Counted from the stretch's first letter, positions 18,150-27,696 are shown. The stretch is DNA of 64,000 bases from Prevotella sp. MA2016 (GCF_000619825.1 NZ_JHUW01000007.1:186001-250000); one strand, 5' to 3'. Numbers and translations: made by a program. Notes: a model not told the origin generated them from the sequence alone.

Positions 18150-19162
18150 TGGATTTCTCATCAGTATTATTACAATGGTATAAAGAAAACGGTCGCGATC
18201 TGCCTTGGCGGCAGACACGCGACCCGTATGCCATTTGGCTCTCAGAGATCATCCTGCAACAAACCCAGGTGAAACAAGGCTGGGCCTACTGGGAGCGGTT
18301 CATGCACCGCTGGCCCACTGTAGATGCACTGGCTGCAGCCACCGAGGATGAGGTGCTGCGCGAGTGGCAGGGACTGGGCTATTACAGTCGTGCGCGCAAC
18401 TTGCATTTTGCTGCTAAGCAGATTGTTGCCATGGGTGGTTTTCCAAACACCCTTGAGGGCATCAAGCAGCTCAAAGGTGTGGGCGACTACACCGCAGCAG
18501 CCATCGCCAGCTTTGCCTTTGGCATCCCGGCAGCGGTGGTAGATGGCAACGTGTATCGCGTGCTCGCCCGCCACTTCGGCATCGACACCCCCATCAACAC
18601 CACAGAGGGAAAGAAACTCTTCGCCACCCTGGCCCAAGAATTATTACCCAACACCCAACACCCAACACCCATCACCTCTACCTACAACCAAGCCATCATG
18701 GACTTTGGCGCTCTGCAATGCACACCACAGGCACCCAACTGTATGTTCTGTCCTCTGATAGAATCCTGCGAGGCTTTCCGCAATGGTAAGGTGAACGAGC
18801 TACCAGTGAAACTCAAGACGCTCAAGGTCACCGAGCGCCAGCTCATATATGTATATGTGCGTTGTCATGGTGAGACAGCCATTCGTCGTCGTGGCGCAGG
18901 CGATATCTGGCAAGGCCTTTGGGAGCCGTGGTTTGTAGAAACAGAAGCCGCAGTTCCACCTGCCGCCATCCCACTTCGGCAGCACGTCAAGCATGTGCTT
19001 ACCCACCGAGTGCTCTATGCCGACTTCTATCTTTTAGAAGTAGATGAGCGCCCGAAGCTACCCGCTGATTATATATGGATAAAAGAATCGGAGCTCGACG
19101 ATTACGCCAAGCCCCGATTGATTGAGAAACTGCTCAGCAGCCTTTTGCCTTCAGATAATTAG
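18149..19162 (+). CDS. mutY: A/G-specific adenine glycosylase
   Basis: 337 residues. The helix-hairpin-helix is at about 108-121 (LKGVGDYTAAAIASFAFG). The catalytic pair is E33 (SEIILQQTQV) and D132 (VVDGNVYRVLAR). The [4Fe-4S] cluster loop is C191-x6-C198-x2-C201-x5-C207. The C-terminal NUDIX-like domain recognises 8-oxoG. It removes A opposite 8-oxoguanine. Residues 168-177 (NTQHPTPITS) lie where family members have a short loop and come from the repeated element at 18650-18676. Iron ligands and catalytic residues are intact, so it should be functional. The 3' end overlaps the convergent gene by 29 bases. Confidence 0.95.
   Translation: MDFSSVLLQWYKENGRDLPWRQTRDPYAIWLSEIILQQTQVKQGWAYWERFMHRWPTVDALAAATEDEVLREWQGLGYYSRARNLHFAAKQIVAMGGFPNTLEGIKQLKGVGDYTAAAIASFAFGIPAAVVDGNVYRVLARHFGIDTPINTTEGKKLFATLAQELLPNTQHPTPITSTYNQAIMDFGALQCTPQAPNCMFCPLIESCEAFRNGKVNELPVKLKTLKVTERQLIYVYVRCHGETAIRRRGAGDIWQGLWEPWFVETEAAVPPAAIPLRQHVKHVLTHRVLYADFYLLEVDERPKLPADYIWIKESELDDYAKPRLIEKLLSSLLPSDN
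18650..18676. repeat. QHPTPIT-element copy inside mutY
   Basis: CCCAACACCCAACACCCAAC then ACCCATCACC; the peptide is NTQHPTPIT. Confidence 0.8.
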
Positions 19163-19622
19163 CAAATATCCTTGCTGCACTCTCCACCTTAGCTGCGCAT
19201 GGGCGGGTTTTATAATACTCGGCTGTGCGGGCTGAAGCCACATAGCTGCTTGCCGCCTTTTCATGGCCCTTTAATCCCAGTATCTCTGCGCAGATGATAC
19301 TGCCATTCTCTGCTTTCGATTGGGCCAGCAAATCCTGCACCACCTTATAGCAGGCCGATTTACCCTCACGGTCGCTACCTTCAGTCTGCCCGCAGTCCAG
19401 ACCTACCAGCATCACAATGCCCGATACAGCGCCGCACATCATCCTCATGCGACCCACACCGCCACCAAAACCGGCAGCTATCTTCTTGGCCAACGTATCA
19501 TCAAGTCCATACAAGTCGGCAAACGCTGCCACCACACTCTGGCAACAGCCATACCCGGCCATAAAATTCTCCACTGCGCGCTCCACGCGCTCATCTAATT
19601 CTTTATCTGTCATCATCTTCAT
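19134..19622 (-). CDS. C-GCAxxG-C-C family redox protein
   Basis: 162 residues. The signature runs through AGYGCCQSVVAAFADLYG, then AAGFGGGVGRMRMMCGAVSG, then the distal C in GLDCGQTEG and a C-terminal Cys pattern (SIICAEIL, RPCAAKV). This family, often annotated as a C-GCAxxG-C-C or putative redox-active protein, has no settled biochemical role. It is probably monocistronic. There is no TAnnTTTG box at an ideal distance upstream; the 230-base gap to the next gene is AT-rich. Confidence 0.85.
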   Translation of the reverse strand: MKMMTDKELDERVERAVENFMAGYGCCQSVVAAFADLYGLDDTLAKKIAAGFGGGVGRMRMMCGAVSGIVMLVGLDCGQTEGSDREGKSACYKVVQDLLAQSKAENGSIICAEILGLKGHEKAASSYVASARTAEYYKTRPCAAKVESAARIFANYLKAKGC

Positions 19623-19791
19623 TTTTTCAGAAAGTCATCTTCGCAAAAGGACTGAAAACCAGATTCTTTGTCAGGTTTTCTATCAGAAATTAAACCTCCT
19701 TTTGCTTTTGACTTTGCAAAAATAAGAAGAATATCCTAACTTTACAAACTTTTATGAGATTTTTTATTAGAGTGCTTTTTTCAGGCAATTC

Positions 19792-19824
19792 TTTTTGATT
19801 GTTTGAGTTTTTGTATTATCTTTG
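19792..19824 (+). promoter_or_regulatory. Promoter of the STAS-kinase fusion gene
   Basis: A T-run ending in TTG (19792-19797) and TATCTTTG (19817-19824), 19 bases apart. ATG 19852 is 28 bases past the -7 box. Confidence 0.75.
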
Positions 19825-19851
19825 CAACGTGATAACTAAAAACGAAATATT

Positions 19852-21042
19852 ATGGAAGTGCAATTCTCAAATAACGAAGGTCATGTCATGATAACACTTT
19901 GTGGACGACTCGACACGTCGTGCTCAATGCAGACTAAAACAGACATTGAACAGTTTCTGGCATCCCATGCGCCTATCCAGAGCGTTACGATTGATGCTGC
20001 ACAACTGGAGTACGTATCAAGCTCGGGCTTGCGCATCCTGCTAACGTTGACGAAACAATATCCTGACTTCAAACTTATAGAAGTGAATGCCGAGGTGTAT
20101 GATGTACTGAATATGACAGGCTTCGTCAAGATTATGAAGGTGGAGCGGGCACTACGCCAGATGAGTGTGGATGGTTGTCAGATCATCGGTGTTGGCGGCG
20201 TGGGGACGGTTTATCGTATCAACGATGATACGATCATAAAGGTGTTCCGACCTGGCACCACCATCAACGAGGTGCGTAAGGAGATAACGATGTCGAAGGA
20301 GGCCTTTGTGATGGGTATGCCAACAGCCATATCGTTTGATATCGTGAAAGTGGGCACCCAGTACGGATTGGTTTATGAGTTGCTCAATGCCGACACGCTG
20401 AGTTCGCTCATCATGCACCAACCGGAACGCATCGACGAGTTTGCCCGCATGTATGCCAACCTATTCCGCCAACTGCATGCCATCGAGGTACCAGCTGATA
20501 GTGGTGTGCCCAACGCCCTGGAACACGAACGCCAACAGGTGATACACATTCGCCGATACTTCGCACAGGAGGACATAGACTTGCTACTCCAGATTCTTGA
20601 TAGTGTGCCTGCTGGTAACAGTTTGCTGCATCTTGACTTGCAGGCAAAGAATGCGATGGTGCAGGGCGACGAACTCATGTTGATTGACATGGGTGAGGTG
20701 GGCTACGGTCACCCTGTGCTCGACCTGGCTCATGCTTACTCGGCGATGATTCTGTTCATTGGCGATTATGAAGCTACACTCGGTCTGTCGCGTGCGTTAG
20801 GTGAGCAACTCTGGAATCTTGCCATCGACTACTATTTTGAAGGTCTGCCTGCAGATATAGTAGCACTACGAAAGGAGCAGATAGCAGCTGTGGCATGCGT
20901 ACGCAACTACAGTTGGCTTGCCATCAGCGACTCGTTTCCCGAGGAAGTCATCAAACAATGTCAGAGCCTTTTCAAGGAACGTGTATCAGCCCGCCGCGAA
21001 CACCTTCTTAACATCTGCAGCACGCTGAAGGATTGGAAATAA
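19852..21042 (+). CDS. STAS domain fused to an aminoglycoside-phosphotransferase-like kinase
   Basis: 396 residues. Residues 1-105 are a STAS/anti-sigma-antagonist domain with the phospho-acceptor region YVSSSGLRILL (S56-S58). Residues 108-396 are an APH/choline-kinase-like fold: Gly loop GVGGVGTVYR (113-122), ATP-site lysine K130 (IIKVF), catalytic loop HLDLQAKN (H260, D262, N267) and metal-binding IDMGEVGYGHPVLDLAHAY. This matches the STAS-kinase family I recall as TIGR02172. The substrate is unknown; a partner-switching signalling role is inference. It is monocistronic, with its own promoter and a strong terminator. Confidence 0.85.
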   Translation: MEVQFSNNEGHVMITLCGRLDTSCSMQTKTDIEQFLASHAPIQSVTIDAAQLEYVSSSGLRILLTLTKQYPDFKLIEVNAEVYDVLNMTGFVKIMKVERALRQMSVDGCQIIGVGGVGTVYRINDDTIIKVFRPGTTINEVRKEITMSKEAFVMGMPTAISFDIVKVGTQYGLVYELLNADTLSSLIMHQPERIDEFARMYANLFRQLHAIEVPADSGVPNALEHERQQVIHIRRYFAQEDIDLLLQILDSVPAGNSLLHLDLQAKNAMVQGDELMLIDMGEVGYGHPVLDLAHAYSAMILFIGDYEATLGLSRALGEQLWNLAIDYYFEGLPADIVALRKEQIAAVACVRNYSWLAISDSFPEEVIKQCQSLFKERVSARREHLLNICSTLKDWK

Positions 21043-21080
21043 AAAAATCGCGACAGAATGGAATCTGCTGCGATTTTTTA
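21042..21080. terminator. Bidirectional intrinsic terminator
   Basis: AAAAAATCGC at 21042-21051 pairs with GCGATTTTTT at 21070-21079. It has A/T tracts on both sides and sits between the convergent STAS-kinase and esterase genes. Confidence 0.8.
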
Positions 21081-21120
21081 TATAAGCTCATTTCTAGCGA
21101 TGAGTTAAGTCAGAAAGAGC

Positions 21121-21157
21121 ATCGAGTTAATTCGATGAGTGTTTTGAGTTAACTCAA
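21121..21157. repeat. Two adjacent palindromes between convergent genes
   Basis: ATCGAGTTAATTCGAT (21121-21136, nearly symmetric) and the perfect 14-base palindrome TTGAGTTAACTCAA (21144-21157). A related GATGAGTTAA lies at about 21100-21109. No T-tract follows, so these are not clear terminators. Confidence 0.6.
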
Positions 21158-21201
21158 GGTTTTTGAGGGGATTACTAACAAACAATCAAACATTCTGAAA
21201 T

Positions 21202-22497
<1,296 letters not shown>

Positions 22498-22511
22498 TTA
22501 ATGAAGATTAA

Positions 22512-22548
22512 CAAATAAAAAAGGAGCACCCTTGTGCAGGATGCTCCA
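22512..22548 (-). terminator. Terminator after the etf-acyl-CoA dehydrogenase operon
   Basis: GGAGCA (22523-22528) pairs with TGCTCC (22542-22547). Read on the minus strand it is followed by TTTTTTATTTG, just past the acyl-CoA dehydrogenase stop. Confidence 0.8.
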
Positions 22549-22570
22549 TTTATATAGATTTCGGAAAATC

Positions 22571-24298
22571 TTACTCAGCCTCAGACTCAGCAGCCTTGAA
22601 GTTAGCGAGATCCTCTACCTGGAAGTTCTTGATGTAAGCAGCCTTACCAAGTACATCCTCCTCAGTCATGCGAACATATACGTTGGCACTCTTCTTGAAG
22701 AGCTCAGGAGCCTTGCTGGCATCACGGATGATGAGCAGACTCATTACCAACTCGGCAGTCATGTCGTAGAGACGACGAGCCAGGAAGTCGTGAGCATCCT
22801 GATTGTCGAGCGCCTTTACAGCAGCGAGAGCCTCCTCGTAAACGGGGATGAGCTTCTCAACACGAGCCTTCAGACCAGCTACACAATCGCAGCACTCGAT
22901 GTTAGCAGCCATCTCCTTGATGTTGTTGAGCATGGTGCCGTTAGTGATGTAACGGATAGCAGCTACAACCTGCAACTGAGTGGTACCCTCGTAGATAGAG
23001 AAGATACGTGCGTCGCGGAACAGGCGCTGGCTCTTATACTCCATGATGAAACCTGAACCACCGTGGATGCTGATAGCATCGTAGGCGTTCTGGTTAGCAT
23101 ACTCAGAGTTCATACCCTTAGCCAGTGGTGTGAAGGCATCAGCCAAGCGCTGGTACTTCTTCAACTCCTGCTTCTCCTCTGGTGTAAGCTTGCGGTCGCG
23201 CTCGATATCCTCGAGGCACTTGTAGATATCCACATAAGCGGCTGTCTCGTACAGCAGTGAACGACCAGCATCGAGCTTAGCCTTCATGCGAGAGAGCATA
23301 TCGTAAACAGCGGGGAAGTTGATGATAGCCTCACCAAACTGCTGACGCTCCTTAGCGTAAGCCAGACCCTCGTTGTAAGCCTCCTGCTCAACACCTACAC
23401 TCTGTGCAGCGATACCCAGACGGGCACCGTTCATCAGAGCCATCACGTACTTGATCAGACCCAGACGAGTGCTACCGCAGAGCTCGGCCTTAGCGTTCTT
23501 ATAGGTGAGCTCACAGGTAGGTGAGCCATGGATACCCAGCTTGTGCTCGATGTGACGAACGTCAACACCGCCCTGGCGCTTGTCGTAGATGAACATAGAC
23601 AGACCACGTCCGTCCTTGGTGCCTTCCTCAGAACGAGCCAGCACAAGGTGGATGTCGCTATCACCATTGGTGATGAAGCGCTTCACACCATTCAGGCGCC
23701 AGCAGTTCTCCTTCTCGTCGAAAGTGGCCTTCAGCATCACGCGCTGCAGGTCAGAACCAGCATCAGGCTCAGTCAGGTCCATAGACATACCCTCACCAGC
23801 GCAAACGCGGGGGATATACTTCTGACGCTGCTCCTCGCTACCGAACTCATAGAGGGTATCGATACAGCTCTGCAAGCTCCAGATGTTCTGGAAACCGGCA
23901 TCAGCAGAAGAAATCATCTCAGACAGCATTGAGAACACGGTGTTAGGCAGATTCAGACCGCCGTAACGACGAGGCATAGAAACACCCCACAGACCAGCCT
24001 TGCGGGTGGCGTCAAGGTTCTCGTAAGTCTTAGAGGCGTAGATCATACGGCCATTCTCGAGGTGTGGACCTTCGAGGTCAACGCTCTCAGAGTTAGGTTC
24101 GATGATGTTGGCAGCCACATCGCCAGTGATGTCGAGAATCTGCTTGTAGTTCTCGATGGCATCGCCCAGGTCAACGGGGGCATAGTCATATTCCTTTGCA
24201 TCAGCAAAGCCTTTTTCCTTCAGCTCAACGATACGAGCCATCAGGGGGTGGTTCAAGTAGAACCCGATCTCAGGATGATCGCTATAATAGTTTGCCAT
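22571..24298 (-). CDS. Acyl-CoA dehydrogenase family protein (long form)
   Basis: 575 residues, longer than the ~380-residue short-chain enzymes, matching the long bacterial form with an extra C-terminal helical domain (about 460-575). Flavin and substrate motifs include YGGLNLPNTVFSMLSEMIS, MDLTEPDAGSDLQRV and KRFITNGDSD. The C-terminal signature is IHGGSGFIMEYKSQRLFRDARIFSIYEG (split here around R-L-F-R), containing the usual Arg and base-region residues. It is the last gene of an operon with etfB and etfA, so electrons from acyl-CoA oxidation, or in reverse an enoyl-CoA reduction, would pass through that flavoprotein. Chain-length preference is not evident. Confidence 0.9.
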   Translation of the reverse strand: MANYYSDHPEIGFYLNHPLMARIVELKEKGFADAKEYDYAPVDLGDAIENYKQILDITGDVAANIIEPNSESVDLEGPHLENGRMIYASKTYENLDATRKAGLWGVSMPRRYGGLNLPNTVFSMLSEMISSADAGFQNIWSLQSCIDTLYEFGSEEQRQKYIPRVCAGEGMSMDLTEPDAGSDLQRVMLKATFDEKENCWRLNGVKRFITNGDSDIHLVLARSEEGTKDGRGLSMFIYDKRQGGVDVRHIEHKLGIHGSPTCELTYKNAKAELCGSTRLGLIKYVMALMNGARLGIAAQSVGVEQEAYNEGLAYAKERQQFGEAIINFPAVYDMLSRMKAKLDAGRSLLYETAAYVDIYKCLEDIERDRKLTPEEKQELKKYQRLADAFTPLAKGMNSEYANQNAYDAISIHGGSGFIMEYKSQRLFRDARIFSIYEGTTQLQVVAAIRYITNGTMLNNIKEMAANIECCDCVAGLKARVEKLIPVYEEALAAVKALDNQDAHDFLARRLYDMTAELVMSLLIIRDASKAPELFKKSANVYVRMTEEDVLGKAAYIKNFQVEDLANFKAAESEAE

Positions 24299-24304
24299 AA
24301 TTCC

Positions 24305-24490
24305 TTATTTGTTTTCTTGATTCTTCTTATAAATTCTACCTCCGATTCGTGCACCAAGAGGAACACCGCAAGCATAAGCAGCGATATTCACTATTGCAGA
24401 AGCTGCATGCTGGTCGATCGTCATCAGATAATAAGAGATTCCGAGCAGCACGATGGTGCAGACGATGAGGAAGTAATCTAAAGCTTTCAT
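24305..24490 (-). CDS. 61-residue membrane protein between etfA and the acyl-CoA dehydrogenase
   Basis: Two hydrophobic stretches, at about 5-24 (DYFLIVCTIVLLGISYYLMT) and 30-48, are followed by a basic tail GGRIYKKNQENK. It lies one base after the etfA stop and 6 bases before the dehydrogenase start, so it is embedded in the operon. I do not recognise a family. A membrane anchor or link for the EtfAB/dehydrogenase complex is a guess from position only. Confidence 0.7.
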   Translation of the reverse strand: MKALDYFLIVCTIVLLGISYYLMTIDQHAASAIVNIAAYACGVPLGARIGGRIYKKNQENK

Positions 24491-24491
24491 C

Positions 24492-25517
24492 TTACTTGGA
24501 GTTCTGCTTATAATATTTGATCAGCTTAGGTACAACCTCCTCAACGGTGCCAACGATGACGTAGTCGGCGATGCGGTTAATAGGTGCATCGGGATCGCTA
24601 TTAACAGAGATGATGATACCAGAATCCTGCATACCAGCGATGTGCTGAATCTGTCCAGAGATACCACAGGCGATGTACACCTTGGGGTGAACGGTAACAC
24701 CTGTCTGACCAATCTGACGGTCGTGATCCAACCAGCCAGCATCTACAGCGGCACGAGAACCACCAACCTCACCATGGAGCACCTTAGCCAGCTCGAACAG
24801 CATGTCGAAGTTCTCCTTTGAGCCTACACCATAACCTCCGGCTACTACGATAGGAGCACCCTTCAGGTTGTGCTTGGCAGCCTCTACGTGGTGGTCGAGT
24901 ACCTTTACTACGAAAGCCTCGGGGCTTACGTACTTGCTTACCTCAGGGTAAACAACCTCGTTCTTAGCCTTACCCTCGTACAGGGCCTTCTGCATTACGC
25001 CAGAGCGTACAGTAGCCATCTGTGGACGGTGGTCAGGGTTTACGATGGTAGCAACGATGTTACCACCGAAAGCAGGACGAATCTGATAGAGCAGATTCTC
25101 ATATACCTTATTATTCTTCTTATCCTCGAAAGGACCAATCTCAAGCTCTGTGCAGTCGGCAGTCAGACCAGAGGTCAGTGATGATGATACACGTGGACCG
25201 AGGTCGCGACCGATAACGGTAGCACCCATCAGGCAGATCTGTGGCTGCTCCTCCTTGAAGAGGTTAACCAGAATATCTGTGTGAGGAGCTGAGGTGTAAG
25301 GGAACAGGTCCTTAGCGTCGAAAACAAACAGCTTGTCAACACCATAAGGCAGAATCTGATCCTCCACCTTACCCTTGATGCCAGTACCAGCAACAATGGC
25401 GTGGAGCTCTACGTTCAGTTCATTGGCGAGCTTACGACCCTTGGTCAGCAGCTCCTGAGATACTTCCTGTACCTGAGTACCTTCAATTTCGCAATATACA
25501 AATACGTTATTAGCCAT
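24492..25517 (-). CDS. etfA: Electron transfer flavoprotein, alpha subunit
   Basis: 341 residues. The N-terminal alpha/beta domain (1-195) includes ILVNLFKEEQPQICLMGATV. The C-terminal FAD domain contains VVAGGYGVGSKENFDMLFELA, GGSRAAVDAGWLDHDRQIGQTG, and VYIACGISGQIQHIAGMQDS with VSVNSDPDAPI nearby. With EtfB it forms a heterodimer that shuttles electrons between acyl-CoA dehydrogenase and another acceptor. It lies 6 bases after etfB and shares its promoter. Confidence 0.95.
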   Translation of the reverse strand: MANNVFVYCEIEGTQVQEVSQELLTKGRKLANELNVELHAIVAGTGIKGKVEDQILPYGVDKLFVFDAKDLFPYTSAPHTDILVNLFKEEQPQICLMGATVIGRDLGPRVSSSLTSGLTADCTELEIGPFEDKKNNKVYENLLYQIRPAFGGNIVATIVNPDHRPQMATVRSGVMQKALYEGKAKNEVVYPEVSKYVSPEAFVVKVLDHHVEAAKHNLKGAPIVVAGGYGVGSKENFDMLFELAKVLHGEVGGSRAAVDAGWLDHDRQIGQTGVTVHPKVYIACGISGQIQHIAGMQDSGIIISVNSDPDAPINRIADYVIVGTVEEVVPKLIKYYKQNSK

Positions 25518-25523
25518 ATCTCG

Positions 25524-26396
25524 TTATCCAATGATTTTTTCGTCCAACAATTCTTTGATCATTCCCTCGATATCAGCATCAGAAGCCGTCAAAGTCTTCG
25601 ACTCCTTAGCCTGGAACACGATGTTCTTGATGGCCTTCACCTTAGTAGGCGAACCATTCAGACCGCACTGGTTTACATCGCCGTCTACATCAGCCACGCT
25701 CCACTGGTTGAGTGTGAGCTCAGGACGCTGCTCGTACAGATAGTCGTAGGCAGTACCCTCGGCAGGACGCTCCATAGGACAGGTAGCGCGCTTGTACTTC
25801 ATCACCAACTTAGCATTCTGTGGGCGACAAGGAGCAGCACTTCCGTTTACAGTGATAACAACAGGCAGAGGAGCCTCAACAGTCTCCACACCACCATCGA
25901 TGACACGCTTGATAGTAGCCTTACCATCCTTGACAGAAAGCACCTCCTCAGCGTAAGTAACCTGGTTCAGGCCCAGCTTCTGAGCCACCTGAGGACCTAC
26001 CTGAGCGGTATCACCATCGATAGCCTGACGACCACCAATCACGATGTCAACATCACCAATCTTCTTGATGGCAGTAGCCAGAGCGTAAGAGGTAGCGAGG
26101 GTATCAGCACCAGCAAACAGACGGTCGGTAAGCAACCAACCAGTGTCGGCGCCACGGTAAAGTCCCTGACGAATAATCTCACCTGCACGTGGAGGACCCA
26201 TCGTGAGGATTCCTACTGTTGAGCCTGGATTCTGCTCCTTCAGGCGAAGGGCCTGCTCCAGGGCGTTCAAATCTTCTGGATTGAAGATAGCGGGAAGGGC
26301 TGCGCGGTTTACGGTGCCTTCGGCAGTCATGGCGTCCTTACCCACATTTCGGGTGTCTGGCACTTGCTTGGCCAGCACAACAATCTTTAAAGCCAT
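25524..26396 (-). CDS. etfB: Electron transfer flavoprotein, beta subunit
   Basis: 290 residues. The family motifs are IVVLAKQVPDTRNVG at the start, RAALPAIFNPEDLNALEQAL, GAD-SYALA in the nucleotide region, GGRQAIDGDTAQVGPQVAQ, and a C-terminal alpha-helical arm that would wrap EtfA. It binds AMP, or FAD in bifurcating Etfs; the sequence alone does not settle which. It is the first gene of etfB-etfA-(61-residue protein)-acyl-CoA dehydrogenase. Confidence 0.95.
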   Translation of the reverse strand: MALKIVVLAKQVPDTRNVGKDAMTAEGTVNRAALPAIFNPEDLNALEQALRLKEQNPGSTVGILTMGPPRAGEIIRQGLYRGADTGWLLTDRLFAGADTLATSYALATAIKKIGDVDIVIGGRQAIDGDTAQVGPQVAQKLGLNQVTYAEEVLSVKDGKATIKRVIDGGVETVEAPLPVVITVNGSAAPCRPQNAKLVMKYKRATCPMERPAEGTAYDYLYEQRPELTLNQWSVADVDGDVNQCGLNGSPTKVKAIKNIVFQAKESKTLTASDADIEGMIKELLDEKIIG

Positions 26397-26434
26397 ATTT
26401 ATGTTATTAATAATGTATATTCAAAAATCGGCTG

Positions 26435-26442
26435 CAAAAATA
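26435..26442 (-). promoter_or_regulatory. -7 promoter box of etfB
   Basis: TATTTTTG on the minus strand, 39 bases before ATG 26396. Confidence 0.65.
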
Positions 26443-26526
26443 CACTTTTTTAAGCAGATAGCCAAATAAAATGCACAAAAATAGTCCAAATGTGCACAAA
26501 TCAAGCAAATTGTGCAATTAAAAACC

Positions 26527-26558
26527 TGCAAAATGTTGCTTTATTATGCAAAATGTTG
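26527..26558 (+). repeat. Direct repeat overlapping a promoter
   Basis: TGCAAAATGTTG occurs at 26527-26538 and 26547-26558, exactly two helical turns apart. The TTG of the first copy is the -33 element of the next promoter. Related TGTGCA words cluster just upstream (26490-26515). A regulator-binding site is possible. Confidence 0.5.
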
Positions 26559-26566
26559 TAAATTTG
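26536..26566 (+). promoter_or_regulatory. Promoter of the outer-membrane protein gene
   Basis: TTG at 26536-26538 and TAAATTTG at 26559-26566, 20 bases apart. ATG 26587 is 21 bases past the -7 box. Confidence 0.75.
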
Positions 26567-26586
26567 CACCCAAAAATGTATATAAT

Positions 26587-27300
26587 ATGATGAAAAAGTA
26601 CATAATTTTTGCTTTTGCATGCCTTTTTGGTGCAACAGCTACGCAAGCTCAAGATGAAGTAGAGACAACGGTAGAAGCAGACGTAGTAAGCAACTATGTT
26701 TGGCGTGGACTGGAGATGGGACAGGCTTCACTCCAACCTACACTGGGTGTTAGTTATAAAGGATTCTCGCTGAGCGCATGGGGAAGCGTAGGACTGACCA
26801 ACGCTGATGACAATCGCGAGATTGACCTCACGCTGGGTTACACCACTGGTGGTCTGAACATCGGTATCACCGACTACTGGATGACAGATGGTCTGGACCC
26901 AGAGAATCGCTATCTGCGCTATAATGCACACTCTACCAACCACGTGTTCGAGGCTAACATCGGTTACGACTTCGGTCCACTGTCACTGCAGTGGTACACC
27001 AACTTTGCTGGTGCCGACGGACTGACAAGCAAAGGCAAACGCGCCTACAGCAGCTATGTAGAAGCGAATGTACCCTTCAAACTGGGAGGCTGCGACTGGC
27101 TGGCTACATTAGGCGCTGTACCTCACACCACCACTTATTATGAGACCGACGGTTTCTGTGTAAACAACATATCACTTAGAGCCGACCGCGATATCAAGAT
27201 TACCGACTCGTTCAGCATCCCCGTATTCGGACAGATTGCTGTCAACCCCAGTTCGGAGCATGCCTACTTCGTGTTCGGATTTAAACTGAAAGCATTCTAA
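26587..27300 (+). CDS. TorF-like outer-membrane beta-barrel protein
   Basis: 237 residues. The signal peptide MMKKYIIFAFACLFGATATQ ends near AQA. Alternating hydrophobic strands follow from VEADVVSNYVWRGLEMGQAS onward, with a C-terminal aromatic/hydrophobic strand (AYFVFGFKLKAF) typical of outer-membrane barrels. The SNYVWRG-plus-barrel pattern resembles the TorF/TIGR02001 porin-like group. The ligand is unknown. Two ATGs (26587, 26590) are usable. The next gene follows after 16 bases. Confidence 0.75.
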   Translation: MMKKYIIFAFACLFGATATQAQDEVETTVEADVVSNYVWRGLEMGQASLQPTLGVSYKGFSLSAWGSVGLTNADDNREIDLTLGYTTGGLNIGITDYWMTDGLDPENRYLRYNAHSTNHVFEANIGYDFGPLSLQWYTNFAGADGLTSKGKRAYSSYVEANVPFKLGGCDWLATLGAVPHTTTYYETDGFCVNNISLRADRDIKITDSFSIPVFGQIAVNPSSEHAYFVFGFKLKAF

Positions 27301-27316
27301 AGACATCACAAACATC

Positions 27317-27691
27317 ATGACAAACGGAATATATACTGTACTATTGCTCATCATGAGTAACGTATTTATGACATTTGCCTGGTATGGTCACCTGCGCCTG
27401 CAGCAGTCGGGCGTATCTACCAACTGGCCTCTCTATCTGGTCATCGCCTTTTCATGGGTGATTGCCTTCTTCGAATATTGCTGTCAGGTGCCAGCCAACC
27501 GCATCGGTTTTGTGGATAATGGCGGACCTTTCAACCTGGTGCAGCTCAAGGTGATTCAGGAGTGTATCTCGCTGGTGGTGTTTGCCATTATCGCCAATTT
27601 CTGTTTCCAGCACGAAGAACTGCATTGGAATCACGCAGCAGCAGCGCTCTGCTTAGTGATGGCAGTGTATTTCGTATTTATGAAACCCTAA
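27317..27691 (+). CDS. DMT-superfamily small membrane protein (DUF486)
   Basis: 124 residues with four hydrophobic helices (about 5-24, 36-54, 73-92 and 103-121). The conserved motifs are LLIMSNVFMTFAWYGHL, FEYCCQVPANRIG and LKVIQECISLVVF, typical of the DUF486 family related to drug/metabolite transporters. The substrate is unknown. It probably shares a transcript with the barrel protein upstream. It ends 5 bases before the convergent sprA stop, with no hairpin between. Confidence 0.85.
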   Translation: MTNGIYTVLLLIMSNVFMTFAWYGHLRLQQSGVSTNWPLYLVIAFSWVIAFFEYCCQVPANRIGFVDNGGPFNLVQLKVIQECISLVVFAIIANFCFQHEELHWNHAAAALCLVMAVYFVFMKP

Positions 27692-27696
27692 GAAAG

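Noticed and set aside
26587..27300. Assignment as a sugar porin
   Set aside because: Barrel features are clear but nothing identifies a substrate; left as TorF-like.
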